Source: Sulfurimonas sp. (GTDB taxonomy: Bacteria > Campylobacterota > Campylobacteria > Campylobacterales > Sulfurimonadaceae). Taken from it: a stretch of 64,000 nt of DNA. Each line of letters starts with the position of its first letter. Within the stretch, counting starts at the first letter, position 1. The position numbers and the translations under genes are program-made. The stretch spans positions 17,127 to 81,126 of the forward strand of contig NZ_JABIOQ010000024.1 of NCBI RefSeq assembly GCF_018698455.1, read 5' to 3'. Shown here in pieces: positions 49,126 through 58,640 of the stretch. The notes beneath the pieces are model-generated. The model was not told where the DNA came from. It ran no database searches and worked only from the letters and a program-made list of their open reading frames with translations.

Positions 49126-49284
49126 ATGTCTTCTTCTAAATATTTAATTTACTTTTGCTTTTTTCCTCTTTGTATCTAGTAATTTTTTATATATTTTATA
49201 GTATTATTAAATACACTTAATGTAATAAGAAACGCAAAACAAACTTCTAAATCATTTCATTTTATGAAAATAAATAAAGGGTAA
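49126..49284 (+). pseudogene. Possible small membrane-protein gene broken by a stop or frameshift
   Basis: AAGGAA at 49113-49118 lies 7 bases before ATG 49126, which opens an 18-codon frame (MSSSKYLIYFCFFPLCI) ended by TAG at 49177. A different frame then reads FFIYFIVLLNTLNVIRNAKQ and on to a stop at about 49284. Together these resemble a single short membrane protein with one indel. The region has no other visible content. Confidence is low. Confidence 0.25.
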
Positions 49285-49293
49285 AATATAGAT

Positions 49294-49614
49294 ATGCAGA
49301 TGCTAGTAGACTCCCTAAGAGAAAAAGGGAAAATATATAAAAAAATATTAGAAATTTCACCTAAAGATTTAGGTGTAAGAAATAAGATAAAAATTTATAA
49401 TGCAAAAGATACACATAATGTTTCTTGTGCTATTTTTGCCGTAAGTCAAAAGAGTCGTCTCCTTATGAAAGATGTTCATAAGTTTGAAGAAATATTTATA
49501 AAACTTACTCTTTTTTGTGAGCATAATTTTAAAAATAAAATAATTTTTATTGATGCTCCTTTATGTTCTAAAGCAGCTATTGCATTTAAAGAAGTAGGCT
49601 GGAAAATTTATTAA
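49294..49614 (+). CDS. Hypothetical protein, 106 aa
   Basis: A basic cytoplasmic protein without signal peptide. ATG 49294 or ATG 49300 may be the start; AAAGGG lies upstream with wide spacing. The segment IIFIDAPLCSKAAIAFKEVGWKIY closes it. No family recognised. It shares a one-base overlap with coaX, so it is co-translated with that gene. Confidence 0.6.
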   Translation: MQMLVDSLREKGKIYKKILEISPKDLGVRNKIKIYNAKDTHNVSCAIFAVSQKSRLLMKDVHKFEEIFIKLTLFCEHNFKNKIIFIDAPLCSKAAIAFKEVGWKIY

Positions 49615-50222
49615 TGCTGTTATGTGATATAGGGAATACTTCTTATCACTTTCTTGATGGAGAGAAAGATTATAAAAAAAGTGTGGATTCTTTCAATCCA
49701 ATTACTCTTACTCAGAAAGTTTATTACATTAGTGTAAACAAAAAAATTAACCAAACTCTTGAGCCATTACAAAATTGGATTGATCTTGCTCAGTACATTA
49801 ATAAAGATAGTTACTATGAGACTATGGGAATAGATAGAATTTTTGCACTTCAAGCCACAGATAATGCAGTTGTTGTTGATGCCGGCAGTGCTATTACAGT
49901 TGATGTCATAAAGAAAGGTGTTTTTATGGGTGGATTTATCTACCCTGGTATAAATGCAATAAGTAAAACATATAAAGATATTTCACCTGCCTTAGATTAT
50001 CCATTTAATTATGAGATAGATTTAAACAAACTCCCTAAAAATTCTGGGGATGCTATAAGTTATGGATATTTAAAAATATTACATAGTGAAGTGATGTCAT
50101 ATAAGTTACCCATTATTTTAACTGGTGGTGATGCCCTGCGACTTCAATCACTATTTGAGGATTATACTATTGATGAAGCTTTGATATTTAAGGGTATGAA
50201 AAACATTCTAATTAAACTTTGA
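49614..50222 (+). CDS. coaX: Type III pantothenate kinase
   Basis: ATP-dependent first step of coenzyme A synthesis. The phosphate-binding DIGNTSYHF (5-13), GIDRIFAL and DAGSAITVDVI followed by GGFIYPGINA are the ASKHA-fold CoaX motifs. At 202 residues it is short compared with the usual 250, as in other Campylobacterota. Confidence 0.9.
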   Translation: MLLCDIGNTSYHFLDGEKDYKKSVDSFNPITLTQKVYYISVNKKINQTLEPLQNWIDLAQYINKDSYYETMGIDRIFALQATDNAVVVDAGSAITVDVIKKGVFMGGFIYPGINAISKTYKDISPALDYPFNYEIDLNKLPKNSGDAISYGYLKILHSEVMSYKLPIILTGGDALRLQSLFEDYTIDEALIFKGMKNILIKL

Positions 50223-50234
50223 GTTATATTTAGA

Positions 50235-50240
50235 TAAAAT
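50235..50240 (+). promoter_or_regulatory. -10 element of hisG
   Basis: TAAAAT in TATATTTAGATAAAATTCGAT, 32 bases before the hisG ATG; nearly identical to the argB promoter word. Confidence 0.55.
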
Positions 50241-50271
50241 TCGATAATTATAAAGATTACAAAGGGCTCAT

Positions 50272-50895
50272 ATGCTAACAGTTGCACTACCAAAAGGTCG
50301 TATTGCTAAAGAAACACTAGAAATATTTGAAACTATCTTTGGTGATGGTTTTAAATTTGATGATAGAAAACTAATTTTAGAAACAGAAAACTTCCGTTTT
50401 TTACTTGTTCGTAACCAAGATGTTGCAACTTATGTGTTCCATCAAGCAGCTGATATTGGTGTTGTTGGACTTGATACACTTGAAGAGCAGGGCTTAGACG
50501 TAGTGCGTTTACTTGATCTTCGTCGTGGTGTTTGTAAAGTTTCTATAGGCATGAAAGTCGGTGAAAAACTTGACCTAAGTAAACCAGAACTTAAAGTGGC
50601 TTCTAAGATGGTTAATATCACGAAACGCTACTTTGAAGAACGTGCCGTAAGTGTAGAAATTATTAAACTTAATGGTTCAGTTGAACTTGCACCTCTTATC
50701 GGTTTAGCTGATATGATAGTTGATGTAGTTGAAACTGGTACAACGATGAAACAAAATGGACTTGAAGTAGTTCAAGACATTATGACTAGTTCAACATACC
50801 TTATAGCAAATAAAAATTCTTATATTGCAAAAAAAGATGAAGTTTTAAGTATTTATGAGAAGATTAGCGAAGTTATAAAAGCAGAGAATAAATAA
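50272..50895 (+). CDS. hisG: ATP phosphoribosyltransferase, short form
   Basis: The first step of histidine synthesis. Motifs are ALPKGRIAKET, DIGVVGLDTL and the PRPP loop DMIVDVVETGTT. At 207 residues it is the short form lacking the C-terminal regulatory domain; this form normally needs the HisZ subunit, which is not in the window. Confidence 0.96.
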   Translation: MLTVALPKGRIAKETLEIFETIFGDGFKFDDRKLILETENFRFLLVRNQDVATYVFHQAADIGVVGLDTLEEQGLDVVRLLDLRRGVCKVSIGMKVGEKLDLSKPELKVASKMVNITKRYFEERAVSVEIIKLNGSVELAPLIGLADMIVDVVETGTTMKQNGLEVVQDIMTSSTYLIANKNSYIAKKDEVLSIYEKISEVIKAENK

Positions 50896-50899
50896 ATAT

Positions 50900-51583
50900 A
50901 TGACAAACTTAGATTTATATGCAAAAGCTGAGCATCTACTTGGTATAGAAGATGCCACAGAAGCTCTCTATGACCTTTATCGTTCCGAACTTGATGAGAA
51001 AGATGTAAAGACTCTTTTAGATGTAGGTTGTGGTCGTGGTGGCTTTATGACTCGTATGAAGAGTGATGGAGTGAGTACAAAAGGAATCGACCTTAGTACT
51101 CTAATGGTTGAGGAATGTATCAAAGCAGGTTTAGATGCAGAGTGCATAGATATAACTGAAGTCGAAGGTACGTTTGATGCGATAGTCAGTATCTTTGATG
51201 TTTTAAATTTTATGGATAAAACAGAACTCATAAGATTTCTAAACGCAGTCGCAGATAAATTAGAAGACGATGGTGTATTTATTGCAGATATAAACACTCT
51301 TTATGGTTTTAGTGATGTTGCCGAGGGCACTATGTCTAATGATACTGGGAATGAATTTTTAAGTGTTGATGCTAGTTTTGAGAATGATGAACTCCATACA
51401 AAATTCACACTTTTTGAAAAACAAGAAGAAGATGTTTATAAAAAATATCAAGATACAATCGTACAACATTTTCATAAGATAAAAGTATTTCAAAATATAA
51501 CGAGTTTGAAGTTAGTAGAGAAACAGACTTTTTCCCTCTATGACACAGAAGATAAAACTCTACTAATCTTTAAGAAAAAGTAG
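50900..51583 (+). CDS. SAM-dependent methyltransferase
   Basis: A class I Rossmann methyltransferase of 227 residues. Motif I is LLDVGCGRGGFMTRM (about 40-54), followed by GIDLSTLMVEEC and FDAIVSIFDVLNFM. It lies 4 bases after hisG. The substrate is unknown. Confidence 0.85.
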   Translation: MTNLDLYAKAEHLLGIEDATEALYDLYRSELDEKDVKTLLDVGCGRGGFMTRMKSDGVSTKGIDLSTLMVEECIKAGLDAECIDITEVEGTFDAIVSIFDVLNFMDKTELIRFLNAVADKLEDDGVFIADINTLYGFSDVAEGTMSNDTGNEFLSVDASFENDELHTKFTLFEKQEEDVYKKYQDTIVQHFHKIKVFQNITSLKLVEKQTFSLYDTEDKTLLIFKKK

Positions 51584-51594
51584 AGTTACTCTAG

Positions 51595-52611
51595 TTAGTT
51601 TAAATTAGGTGCTGGCGTTGTCGCACTAGAAGCTGGCAACATAGGCACAGCTATAACCCCTTTTCTTCCTTCTAACGATTTTAAAAACTCCTCGATAGAT
51701 TTTGCTTGTTTATTTGTAAGTTTTGTTCCAAGTTGAATTCTAGCCATTTCTTTTATTGCCTCATTTAAACTTTTAATCATACCGTTATGAAAGTAGGGTG
51801 CAGTTTGTGTTATATTTCTAAGCAACGAAACTTTAACCATACCATATTTATCACCTTTAAAATCACCTACATTCATGTGTTTATAAGTTGCAGTTACATT
51901 AAATGCATTCATCCCTCCACCTATCCCAACACCATTATGACAAGATGTACAGCCAACTTCTATGAAAGTTTTAAGTCCATCTTTTTGTGCTGTGTTTAAG
52001 GCATTTTCATCTCCATTCATAAAGTCATCAAATGGAGATGGTGTTACGAGTGTTCTTTCAAAAAGGCCAATAGTATCTGTTATTTTTTCAAAAGTAATCT
52101 TCACATCTTGCCCATATGCATTTTGAAACTCTGTTACGTAAGAAGGCATAGAGTTTATAGTTGTGCTTACATGCTCTTTTGTCGCAGCCATTTCAGGACC
52201 AGCTTGAATTGGACCTTGTGCTTGAGTTTCTAAATCTGGGTCTCTGCCATCCCAAAATTGTCTAGCATTAAAAACAGAGTTATACACAGTTGGTGAATTT
52301 AAATGGTGAGGATTAACCGTCCACTTATGTCCAACAGCTGCTTCTATTCCATCATCACCACCTTCACCAAGGTTATGACAAGAGTTACAGCTGATAAAAC
52401 CACTTTTAGATAGTCTAGGGTCAAAATAAAGCTTTTTCCCAAGACTTACTTTTTTATCTGTTATATGATTCTTTGGATTATCTATAAGTTTTAAAAGTTC
52501 ACTCTGTGAGTTTGGTATAGGCATTAAACCTGCTTTTGTTGCATCTTGTGATAAAGATGAAGCCATAAGTACCGATGTCGCTGAAAGTATAAATAATATT
52601 GATTTTATCAT
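51595..52611 (-). CDS. Periplasmic dihaem cytochrome c peroxidase
   Basis: Reduces hydrogen peroxide with electrons from cytochrome c. A signal peptide (1-17) precedes two haem motifs, CNSCH at 75-79 and CTSCH at 221-225. The characteristic FWDGRDPDLETQAQGPIQ segment and the C-terminal APYFHNG lie in the expected places. The length of 338 is normal. It is monocistronic, convergent with the methyltransferase gene and divergent from mutS7. Confidence 0.95.
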   Translation of the reverse strand: MIKSILFILSATSVLMASSLSQDATKAGLMPIPNSQSELLKLIDNPKNHITDKKVSLGKKLYFDPRLSKSGFISCNSCHNLGEGGDDGIEAAVGHKWTVNPHHLNSPTVYNSVFNARQFWDGRDPDLETQAQGPIQAGPEMAATKEHVSTTINSMPSYVTEFQNAYGQDVKITFEKITDTIGLFERTLVTPSPFDDFMNGDENALNTAQKDGLKTFIEVGCTSCHNGVGIGGGMNAFNVTATYKHMNVGDFKGDKYGMVKVSLLRNITQTAPYFHNGMIKSLNEAIKEMARIQLGTKLTNKQAKSIEEFLKSLEGRKGVIAVPMLPASSATTPAPNLN

Positions 52612-52640
52612 TGTATATATCCTCGTATTAGTGCTTATAT

Positions 52641-52646
52641 ATTATA
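52641..52646 (-). promoter_or_regulatory. -10 element of the cytochrome c peroxidase gene
   Basis: TATAAT on the minus strand, 29 bases before the ATG. Confidence 0.5.
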
Positions 52647-52713
52647 AGATGAATAGACTAAGAAGAAGCTGTAGCAAGGTACAATATAGATATCTCTAGC
52701 TTAATTGTACTTA

Positions 52714-52722
52714 TGTTATAAT
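52714..52722 (+). promoter_or_regulatory. Extended -10 promoter of the mutS7 gene
   Basis: TGTTATAAT is a perfect extended -10 (TGn before TATAAT), 38 bases before the ATG at 52761. Confidence 0.6.
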
Positions 52723-52760
52723 CCTTATAAATACACACCATTGAAAAAGAAGTAAAATTA

Positions 52761-55700
52761 ATGCGTTCATCCGATGTAAATGAGATTTTAAACAACAAAG
52801 AAAAACTTTTAACACAGACATATTTTGAACTTCAGAGGCATTTTGAAGAGAAGTATGGTAGTGATACTGTCGTGTTTATGGAGATTGGAACTTTTTATGA
52901 AGTCTATGAAGTAAACAATGATGAAGAGCAGATAGGAAAAGCTAAAGAAATAGCGGAACTGCTCAACATACAACTCACCAAAAAAAATAAATCAATAATA
53001 GAAAATTCAGATAAAAATCCACTTTTAGCAGGTGTTCCAGCCGTCTCTTTTGAACGCTATTTAAGTCGTCTTATAAACGAGCAAAAATACACTATTATCG
53101 TAGTCAAACAAAAAGGCAAGCCTCCTAAAATAAGTAGGTATATAGCTCAAATAGTTTCTCCTGGAACAAATTTTGAACATATTATAGATAATGATGATAA
53201 CTATATAGTATCAATTGTTGTCGATAAATATAAAGACATTTATAGTGTTGGTTACTCAGCAATCGATGTTACAACTGGAAAAACTTGGTTGTATGAGACA
53301 CACTCAACAAGCGAGGACCCCGCTTATGCACTAGATGAGGTGTTTAATCTTTTAAATGTTTATAAAACAAGTGAAATAGTCGTTACCTTTTTAGATGGCA
53401 TAGATGACCAGAGACATGTGATGTCATACTTAGAAATTCCTGAGCATTATCACTACTCAGTAAATAACACTCGCCCTCGCATAGAGTTCCAAAATGAACT
53501 TTTTAAAGAAGTGTACCAAATCCAGTCTCTACTTTCCCCTATAGAGCACTTAGACCTTGAACGTTCCCCCGCTATAACAGAGTCTCTAGCCATTCTTATA
53601 AACTTTGTTATAGAACATGATTATCACATAGTTCAAAAGATGTCACAACCACATTTAATAGACAACAGACGTTTTATGTATCTGGGAAACAATGCATTAG
53701 AGCAAATGGGAATCATCTCAAAAGATAAACGCGAGTTCACACTTTTAAAGATGTTAGACAGAAGTGCTACAGCTATAGGACGGCGTTTACTCAAAGAGAG
53801 ACTTTTAAACCCCATCATGGAAGAGGGTGAACTTAACCGTCGTTACAACCTAATAGAGAGGGTTTCTTCTCATATACGTTATCTTGATGAGATGATGCGT
53901 GGTGTTTATGACTTGGAGAGACTTTCACGACGTTTACGACTCTCGCGTTTACACCCTTTTGAAATGAACCATATTTATGATTCCATGGAGAGTGTAAAAG
54001 AGTTAATGCTGTATGTAAAAAAGCACAAGATTCAAAAAACTCCTTTTCATGAGAGTGAAGTAGAAGAGTTTTTACGTGACATAAACAAGAGCATTGACCT
54101 TGATGTGTCACGGCGTTTTACAAGTGCGACGGTAGATGAGAACTTCTTAATGAACGGTGTCGATGAGACCATAGACACTCTTGTAAAAGAAAATGCTGTG
54201 ATGATCATCGCGTTTGAAGACATTATGAAAAAGATAGAAGTACTTTTAGAGTCCGTTAATGCTGGAAGTTCAAATAAGCTTGTTAGTTTAGGACTTTTAG
54301 AAAAAGAAGGTTACTATATTTCTTTGTCTAAAAATAGATTTTCATTGATAGAGCAAGAGTTTAAAAAAGATGAGTATTTTTTAGAATTTAATGTCAAAAA
54401 ACTTACAAATTCAGTAAAAATCACCTCTGCTTTTACAGATACTATTTCAGATAAAATCATGAAAAACAGACGTAAAGTAGTGAGTCTTGTCAAAGATAGA
54501 TATATGCAACTTCAATCGACTTTTGAGAGAAGATACTCACTTCTTTTTGATAGAGTAATAGCTTATGTTTCAGACCTTGATGTTGGAGTGAGTTCTTCAA
54601 AAGTTGCCCAGATGTATAAGCACTCTCGTCCAATGATTGTAGAATCTCATAATGACGAAAATTTTATGCAAATCATGCAGCTGAGACATCCACTCATAGA
54701 GATTCAAGAACGCGGTGGAATCTATGTTCCAAATGACATAGTTATGGGAAATCGTGACAACATGGACCTTCCACATCCCCAGACAGTCATGCTTGAAGTA
54801 AGCGTGCATGATGGACATGATATAAACGGAGTTTTACTGTATGGAATTAACTCTAGCGGAAAGTCCTCTCTGATGAAAAGTATAGGAATAGCAACATTAA
54901 TGGCTCAGTCAGGTTTCTTTGTCTCTGCTGCTGTTATGAAGTTTACTATTTTTGATTCACTTTTTACTCGCATCGTTTCTCGTGACAACCTTGCTAAGGG
55001 ACTTTCTACCTTTGCAGTTGAGATGCTAGAGATGAAAAATATTTTCAACCGTTCTACTGTTCGCTCATTAGTCTTAGGTGATGAAATAAGCCATGGAACA
55101 GAAACTCTTTCTGGTGTTGCCATCGTTGCTTCTGCCATTATGAAACTTGCAAAGACACGATGTTTATTTCTTTTTGCAACGCACCTGCACCAACTCTCAA
55201 CTATGAAAGAGATCACTTCTCTTAACAATGTAGTAGATTTACATCTAAGTGTTGAGTATGATGAGAGTAAAGATACACTGGTTTTTAACCGTGTTTTACA
55301 AGAGGGAAGCGGAAGTAGTATATATGGTTTAGAATTTGCAAAATCACTTCATATGGATAGCGAATTTTTAGACACTGCAAATACAATCCGTAAGCGTTTA
55401 TCAAATGACTTTGATGAGTTAGAACTTCTTGTGAAGAAAAAAACAAGTAAGTACAATAAAGAGTTATATGTTACAAAGTGTATTATCTGTGGAGCGATGG
55501 CTGAAGATGTACATCATATATCTCAAAAAAGTCTTGCAGATGGTGCAGGTTTTATAGGGCACTTTCACAAAGACAACAAGCATAACCTCATTCCTCTTTG
55601 TAAAGAACACCACAACCTCATTCATGATGGAAAGATAAAAGTTGATGGTTTTATTATGACGAGTAAGGGACTTGAGTTACAGTTTGAAGAACAGATGAAT

Positions 55701-55802
55701 AAGCCAAAAGTAGATGTAATCGTAGAACCTGAAATAAATAAAAGTGTTGAGGTTACAGAGGGTGAAGAAGAGTCTAAAGGCTTTACTTTAGATGATTGGT
55801 AG
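52761..55802 (+). CDS. MutS7-type protein with C-terminal HNH endonuclease domain
   Basis: A 1013-residue MutS homologue. The N-terminal mismatch-recognition domain keeps F45-Y46-E47 in [10 protein letters not shown], equivalent to the F-x-E of MutS1. Connector, lever and clamp domains follow. The ABC ATPase has Walker [10 protein letters not shown] at 695-703 and downstream [13 protein letters not shown] and ATHLHQLS. After the ATPase, residues about 907-970 are an HNH domain: C907, C910, VHHI, then [15 protein letters not shown]. This architecture is that of the MutS7 subfamily known from Campylobacterota, giant viruses and octocoral mitochondria. Fusion of recognition and nuclease suggests repair without a separate MutL/MutH, which is inference. 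Confidence 0.9.
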   Translation: MRSSDVNEILNNKEKLLTQTYFELQRHFEEKYGSDTVVFMEIGTFYEVYEVNNDEEQIGKAKEIAELLNIQLTKKNKSIIENSDKNPLLAGVPAVSFERYLSRLINEQKYTIIVVKQKGKPPKISRYIAQIVSPGTNFEHIIDNDDNYIVSIVVDKYKDIYSVGYSAIDVTTGKTWLYETHSTSEDPAYALDEVFNLLNVYKTSEIVVTFLDGIDDQRHVMSYLEIPEHYHYSVNNTRPRIEFQNELFKEVYQIQSLLSPIEHLDLERSPAITESLAILINFVIEHDYHIVQKMSQPHLIDNRRFMYLGNNALEQMGIISKDKREFTLLKMLDRSATAIGRRLLKERLLNPIMEEGELNRRYNLIERVSSHIRYLDEMMRGVYDLERLSRRLRLSRLHPFEMNHIYDSMESVKELMLYVKKHKIQKTPFHESEVEEFLRDINKSIDLDVSRRFTSATVDENFLMNGVDETIDTLVKENAVMIIAFEDIMKKIEVLLESVNAGSSNKLVSLGLLEKEGYYISLSKNRFSLIEQEFKKDEYFLEFNVKKLTNSVKITSAFTDTISDKIMKNRRKVVSLVKDRYMQLQSTFERRYSLLFDRVIAYVSDLDVGVSSSKVAQMYKHSRPMIVESHNDENFMQIMQLRHPLIEIQERGGIYVPNDIVMGNRDNMDLPHPQTVMLEVSVHDGHDINGVLLYGINSSGKSSLMKSIGIATLMAQSGFFVSAAVMKFTIFDSLFTRIVSRDNLAKGLSTFAVEMLEMKNIFNRSTVRSLVLGDEISHGTETLSGVAIVASAIMKLAKTRCLFLFATHLHQLSTMKEITSLNNVVDLHLSVEYDESKDTLVFNRVLQEGSGSSIYGLEFAKSLHMDSEFLDTANTIRKRLSNDFDELELLVKKKTSKYNKELYVTKCIICGAMAEDVHHISQKSLADGAGFIGHFHKDNKHNLIPLCKEHHNLIHDGKIKVDGFIMTSKGLELQFEEQMNKPKVDVIVEPEINKSVEVTEGEEESKGFTLDDW

Positions 55803-55826
55803 CTTCAAGAGAAATCTCTTAAGCTA
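55800..55826. terminator. Hairpin at the mutS7/yqeY convergence
   Basis: TAGCTT-C-AAGAG pairs with CTCTTAAGCTA across AAAT, with one bulged C. It overlaps the stop codons of both convergent genes. There is no T run, so its strength as a terminator is uncertain. Confidence 0.4.
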
Positions 55827-56262
55827 GAAGTGTTTTAACACACTCATTTATACGTTTACCATCGGCTTTTCCAGCAAGCTCTTTAGATGCCATACCCATA
55901 ACCTTTCCCATGTCTTTCATCGTAGTAGCACCAACTTTTTTTATGATGCTTTGTACAGATGAAGTAAGTTCTTCTTCACTGAGTTGCGCTGGTAAATATG
56001 GTTGATAAAATGCTATTTCATCAAGTTCAATTTGTAATAGGTCTTCGCGTCCAGCATCTTTATACTGAGTAGCTGCATCGTTTCTGCGTTTAACCTGCGT
56101 TTGAATTATTTTGATTACATCATCATCACTTAACTCTTTACGTTCATCTACTTCTATCTGTTTAAACGCAGATATAAGTAAGCGTAGCGCATCGCGCTTT
56201 TTTGTTTCTTTTGCTTTCATCGCGTTTTTAACATCTGTATTAATTGTTTCTCGTAATGACAT
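55819..56262 (-). CDS. GatB/YqeY domain protein
   Basis: A 147-residue protein homologous to the tRNA-binding tail of GatB. Motifs are MKAKETKKRDALRLL, IELDEIAFYQPYLPAQLSEEEL and MGKVMG followed by KADGKRI. Family members appear to interact with tRNA; the role is not established. A TATAAT (minus, 56315-56320) 53 bases upstream may be its -10. Confidence 0.92.
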   Translation of the reverse strand: MSLRETINTDVKNAMKAKETKKRDALRLLISAFKQIEVDERKELSDDDVIKIIQTQVKRRNDAATQYKDAGREDLLQIELDEIAFYQPYLPAQLSEEELTSSVQSIIKKVGATTMKDMGKVMGMASKELAGKADGKRINECVKTLLA

Positions 56263-56295
56263 TGTATAAATCCTTTGTTTAAAGCTCCCGGCATA

Positions 56296-56311
56296 TGGAA
56301 CTAAAATTGCT
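56296..56311 (+). promoter_or_regulatory. Sigma54 promoter of flgH
   Basis: TGGAAC, five bases, TTGCT. Against the consensus TGGCAC-N5-TTGCW the only mismatch is the fourth base, and the GG-GC spacing of the -24/-12 elements is exact. The expected start point is about 30 bases before the flgH ATG. Hook and basal body genes are sigma54 (RpoN)-dependent in Campylobacter and Helicobacter. Confidence 0.78.
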
Positions 56312-56324
56312 ATTATTATAGCAA
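56307..56324. repeat. Palindrome overlapping the flgH sigma54 -12 element
   Basis: TTGCTAT and ATAGCAA are perfect 7-base arms separated by TATT. The left arm contains the -12 element of the flgH promoter and the right half contains the reverse-strand TATAAT that may serve yqeY. It could be an operator or chance. Confidence 0.45.
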
Positions 56325-56351
56325 AATCACAGAAACTATGGAATACAATTT

Positions 56352-57077
56352 ATGAATATAAAATTTTCAACATTAACTTTACTCTTAACAGCGATAGCGT
56401 TACTAAATGGATGTACAGCAAAGCTTACAGAACCAGAGATAACATTTGAACCACCAGTATATGTAGAACAGATGCCAGCTAAAGAAGATAAAAAGGATTT
56501 TACATCAACCGGAAGTATCTTTGGTCAGGGGGACAATCCACTTTTCTCAGACCATAAGGCTATGAATGTGAGTGACATTGTGACAGTTGTTATTTCTGAA
56601 GCAGCACAAAGCACTAATACTGGCACGAAACAGCTTGCCAAGAGTGATACTGCAAACTTAAACGCGGGACTCCTGAGTGGTGGAGATCAAGCTAATGGCA
56701 TGGTAGCAAGTGCAGTCAAGGGAATCAATGGATATACTGACATTGGATTTAATTCTGGAAGTGATAGTACTTTCACTGGTTCAGGAAGTTCTACTAAAGA
56801 TGCAAGCTTTACAACAACTATTTCTGCTAGAATAGTAAAGGTACTTAAAAATGGAAATTATTTTATCTCAGGAAAACGTGAGATGCTTATTGATGATCAA
56901 AAGCAGATTATTCAACTAAGTGGAGTAATAAGACCATATGATATAGATCAAAACAATAACATTAACTCAGCACAAATGAGTGATGCAAAGATTCTTTATA
57001 AGAGTGAAGGAGATATAGATCGTGCAATTAAACAAGGTTGGGGAACTAAAATACTCAAAGCAATTTGGCCATTTTAG
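56352..57077 (+). CDS. flgH: Flagellar L-ring protein
   Basis: Forms the outer-membrane L ring around the flagellar rod. A lipoprotein signal ends in LLNGC (C21). The family segments are GSIFGQGDNPLFSDHKAMNVSD-like (FSDHKA, VSDIVTVVISEAAQS), NGNYFISGKREM and LSGVIRPYDID. The length of 241 is normal. It is not in a flagellar cluster; downstream comes an exported cysteine-hydrolase-like gene whose start is nested in flgH. Confidence 0.95.
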   Translation: MNIKFSTLTLLLTAIALLNGCTAKLTEPEITFEPPVYVEQMPAKEDKKDFTSTGSIFGQGDNPLFSDHKAMNVSDIVTVVISEAAQSTNTGTKQLAKSDTANLNAGLLSGGDQANGMVASAVKGINGYTDIGFNSGSDSTFTGSGSSTKDASFTTTISARIVKVLKNGNYFISGKREMLIDDQKQIIQLSGVIRPYDIDQNNNINSAQMSDAKILYKSEGDIDRAIKQGWGTKILKAIWPF

Positions 57078-58530
57078 TCTATTATTTTTACTACTAAGTT
57101 CATTATTAGTTGCGGGGAGTTTTGAAGACTTTAAGCGAGCACAACAAGAGTCTTTTACTAAGTATGTGGATGAGCGTGATGCCGCGTTTAACAGCTACTT
57201 AAAGTCACAATGGAAAGAGTATAGTGCGACGAAGAGTAAACCTCTTTATGAAAAAGAAAAACCAAAAAGTATTACACCAACTCTTCCTAAAAAAATAAAG
57301 AGTCTTGGACCGAAAGTTCGTATTAAACTAAAAAAAATTAAAAAGGTCATTCCAAAACCAGTTATTAAAAAAATTGATATAGTTAAAAAAGTTCTCATAA
57401 TTGAAAAAACAGAAGTTGAGAAACCAAAAAAAATACAAAAAGATATAAGTTTTGATTTTTTTGGCCAAGAAGTTTCATTTTATTTAGATAAAAAATATAA
57501 AACAGCAACTTTTTACCCTAAAAGTCAAAAAGGCATTATTAACTTTTTTGATATTTTAGCCTCAAGTGATTTCAGTAGTACTTTGCAAGATATAAATTCT
57601 ATAACAAAAGAGTTGGCTTTAAATGATTGGGGAACATATTTACTAGTAACAAAACTTTCAGAGTCTTTATATGCAACTCCAGATGAGAGAAGACTTTTTT
57701 CATGGTTTATATTTAATAAACTGGGTTATGCAGTTAAGATTGGTTTAGCTAACAAGCATGTTGTTTTAATGCACTATAGTAAGAAAACCATATACTCCAC
57801 ACCAAACTATACTTTTAACAAGAAACATTTTTATGTTGTAGCTAACTATGCTAAGGGTTCAGTTGGAAAACTCTATACATATAAACAAAACTATCCAGAT
57901 GCAGATAAAGCGATGGACTTAGGGCTTAAAAAACTTCCTAACTTTAAAAAAGACATTAAGTCTAAGACACTCTCTTTTAGAGAATTTGGCAATACTTATA
58001 CTACAACTTACCATTATGATCAAAATCTTTTAGATTTTATGGCAACATATCCTCAAGCTGATTACGAAACATACTTTAATGCACCTATGAGTGAGAGTGT
58101 GTACCAAGAAATAGCCAAAGATATGAAAAAGTATGTAGACTCTAAAAAATCAAGTGTAGCAATAAACTTTGTTCTTAGTTTTGTGCAAAAAGCTTTTGCT
58201 TATCAAATAGACCAAGATCAGTTTGGACGGGAAAAGGTTATGTTTGCCGAAGAAACACTTTACTATGATAAGTCTGACTGCGAAGATAGAGCCATATTGT
58301 TTTCTTATCTTGTAAAAGAGCTCTTCGGTGTGACTGTAGTTGGTGTCAAGTATAAAGATCATATGGCTACAGCACTACATATACCTATGAAGGGTGATAG
58401 TGTAAAGGCTGGAAATAAAGATTATGTAATAGCAGACCCAACATATATAAATGCTAATATTGGTCAGAGTATGCCACAGTATAAATCTCAGATTCCTCAG
58501 AGTTTTATACATGTGAGGGCAGGAATTTAG
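57022..58530 (+). CDS. Exported transglutaminase-like / papain-fold protein
   Basis: About 502 residues. The only usable start is GTG 57022 inside flgH, with a strong SD AAGGAG 9-10 bases upstream; a hydrophobic export segment lies at about 18-32. A Lys/Pro-rich linker (about 70-145) precedes an unassigned middle domain. The C-terminal 120 residues show a transglutaminase-like triad in order: C420 (SDCEDRA), H447 (YKDHMATALHI) and D472 (IADPTY). The family includes periplasmic cysteine proteases and amidases. The overlap with flgH means translational linkage to a flagellar transcript; a flagellar role is possible but unproven. Confidence 0.7.
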   Translation: MQLNKVGELKYSKQFGHFSLLFLLLSSLLVAGSFEDFKRAQQESFTKYVDERDAAFNSYLKSQWKEYSATKSKPLYEKEKPKSITPTLPKKIKSLGPKVRIKLKKIKKVIPKPVIKKIDIVKKVLIIEKTEVEKPKKIQKDISFDFFGQEVSFYLDKKYKTATFYPKSQKGIINFFDILASSDFSSTLQDINSITKELALNDWGTYLLVTKLSESLYATPDERRLFSWFIFNKLGYAVKIGLANKHVVLMHYSKKTIYSTPNYTFNKKHFYVVANYAKGSVGKLYTYKQNYPDADKAMDLGLKKLPNFKKDIKSKTLSFREFGNTYTTTYHYDQNLLDFMATYPQADYETYFNAPMSESVYQEIAKDMKKYVDSKKSSVAINFVLSFVQKAFAYQIDQDQFGREKVMFAEETLYYDKSDCEDRAILFSYLVKELFGVTVVGVKYKDHMATALHIPMKGDSVKAGNKDYVIADPTYINANIGQSMPQYKSQIPQSFIHVRAGI

Positions 58531-58550
58531 AATGTAAGTGTTATTATATG

Positions 58551-58579
58551 TTGATAGTTTAGTTATATTTATACAATAT
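58551..58579 (+). promoter_or_regulatory. Possible sigma70 promoter of the DUF2135-like gene
   Basis: TTGATA at 58551-58556 and CAATAT at 58574-58579 with 17-base spacing, about 60 bases before the ATG at 58641. The -10 match is weak. Confidence 0.3.
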
Positions 58580-58593
58580 AAAACATGGTGAAT

Positions 58594-58609
58594 AGGGCTT
58601 GAAAGCCCT
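58594..58609 (+). terminator. Hairpin in the leader of the DUF2135-like gene
   Basis: AGGGCT-TGAA-AGCCCT, a perfect 6-base GC-rich stem with a tetraloop, 31 bases before the next ATG. No T run follows, so it may be a leader structure or a transcript-end stabiliser for the upstream gene. Confidence 0.4.
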
Positions 58610-58640
58610 GAATTAAAGAGTTCTATAAAAAAGGTTGAAA

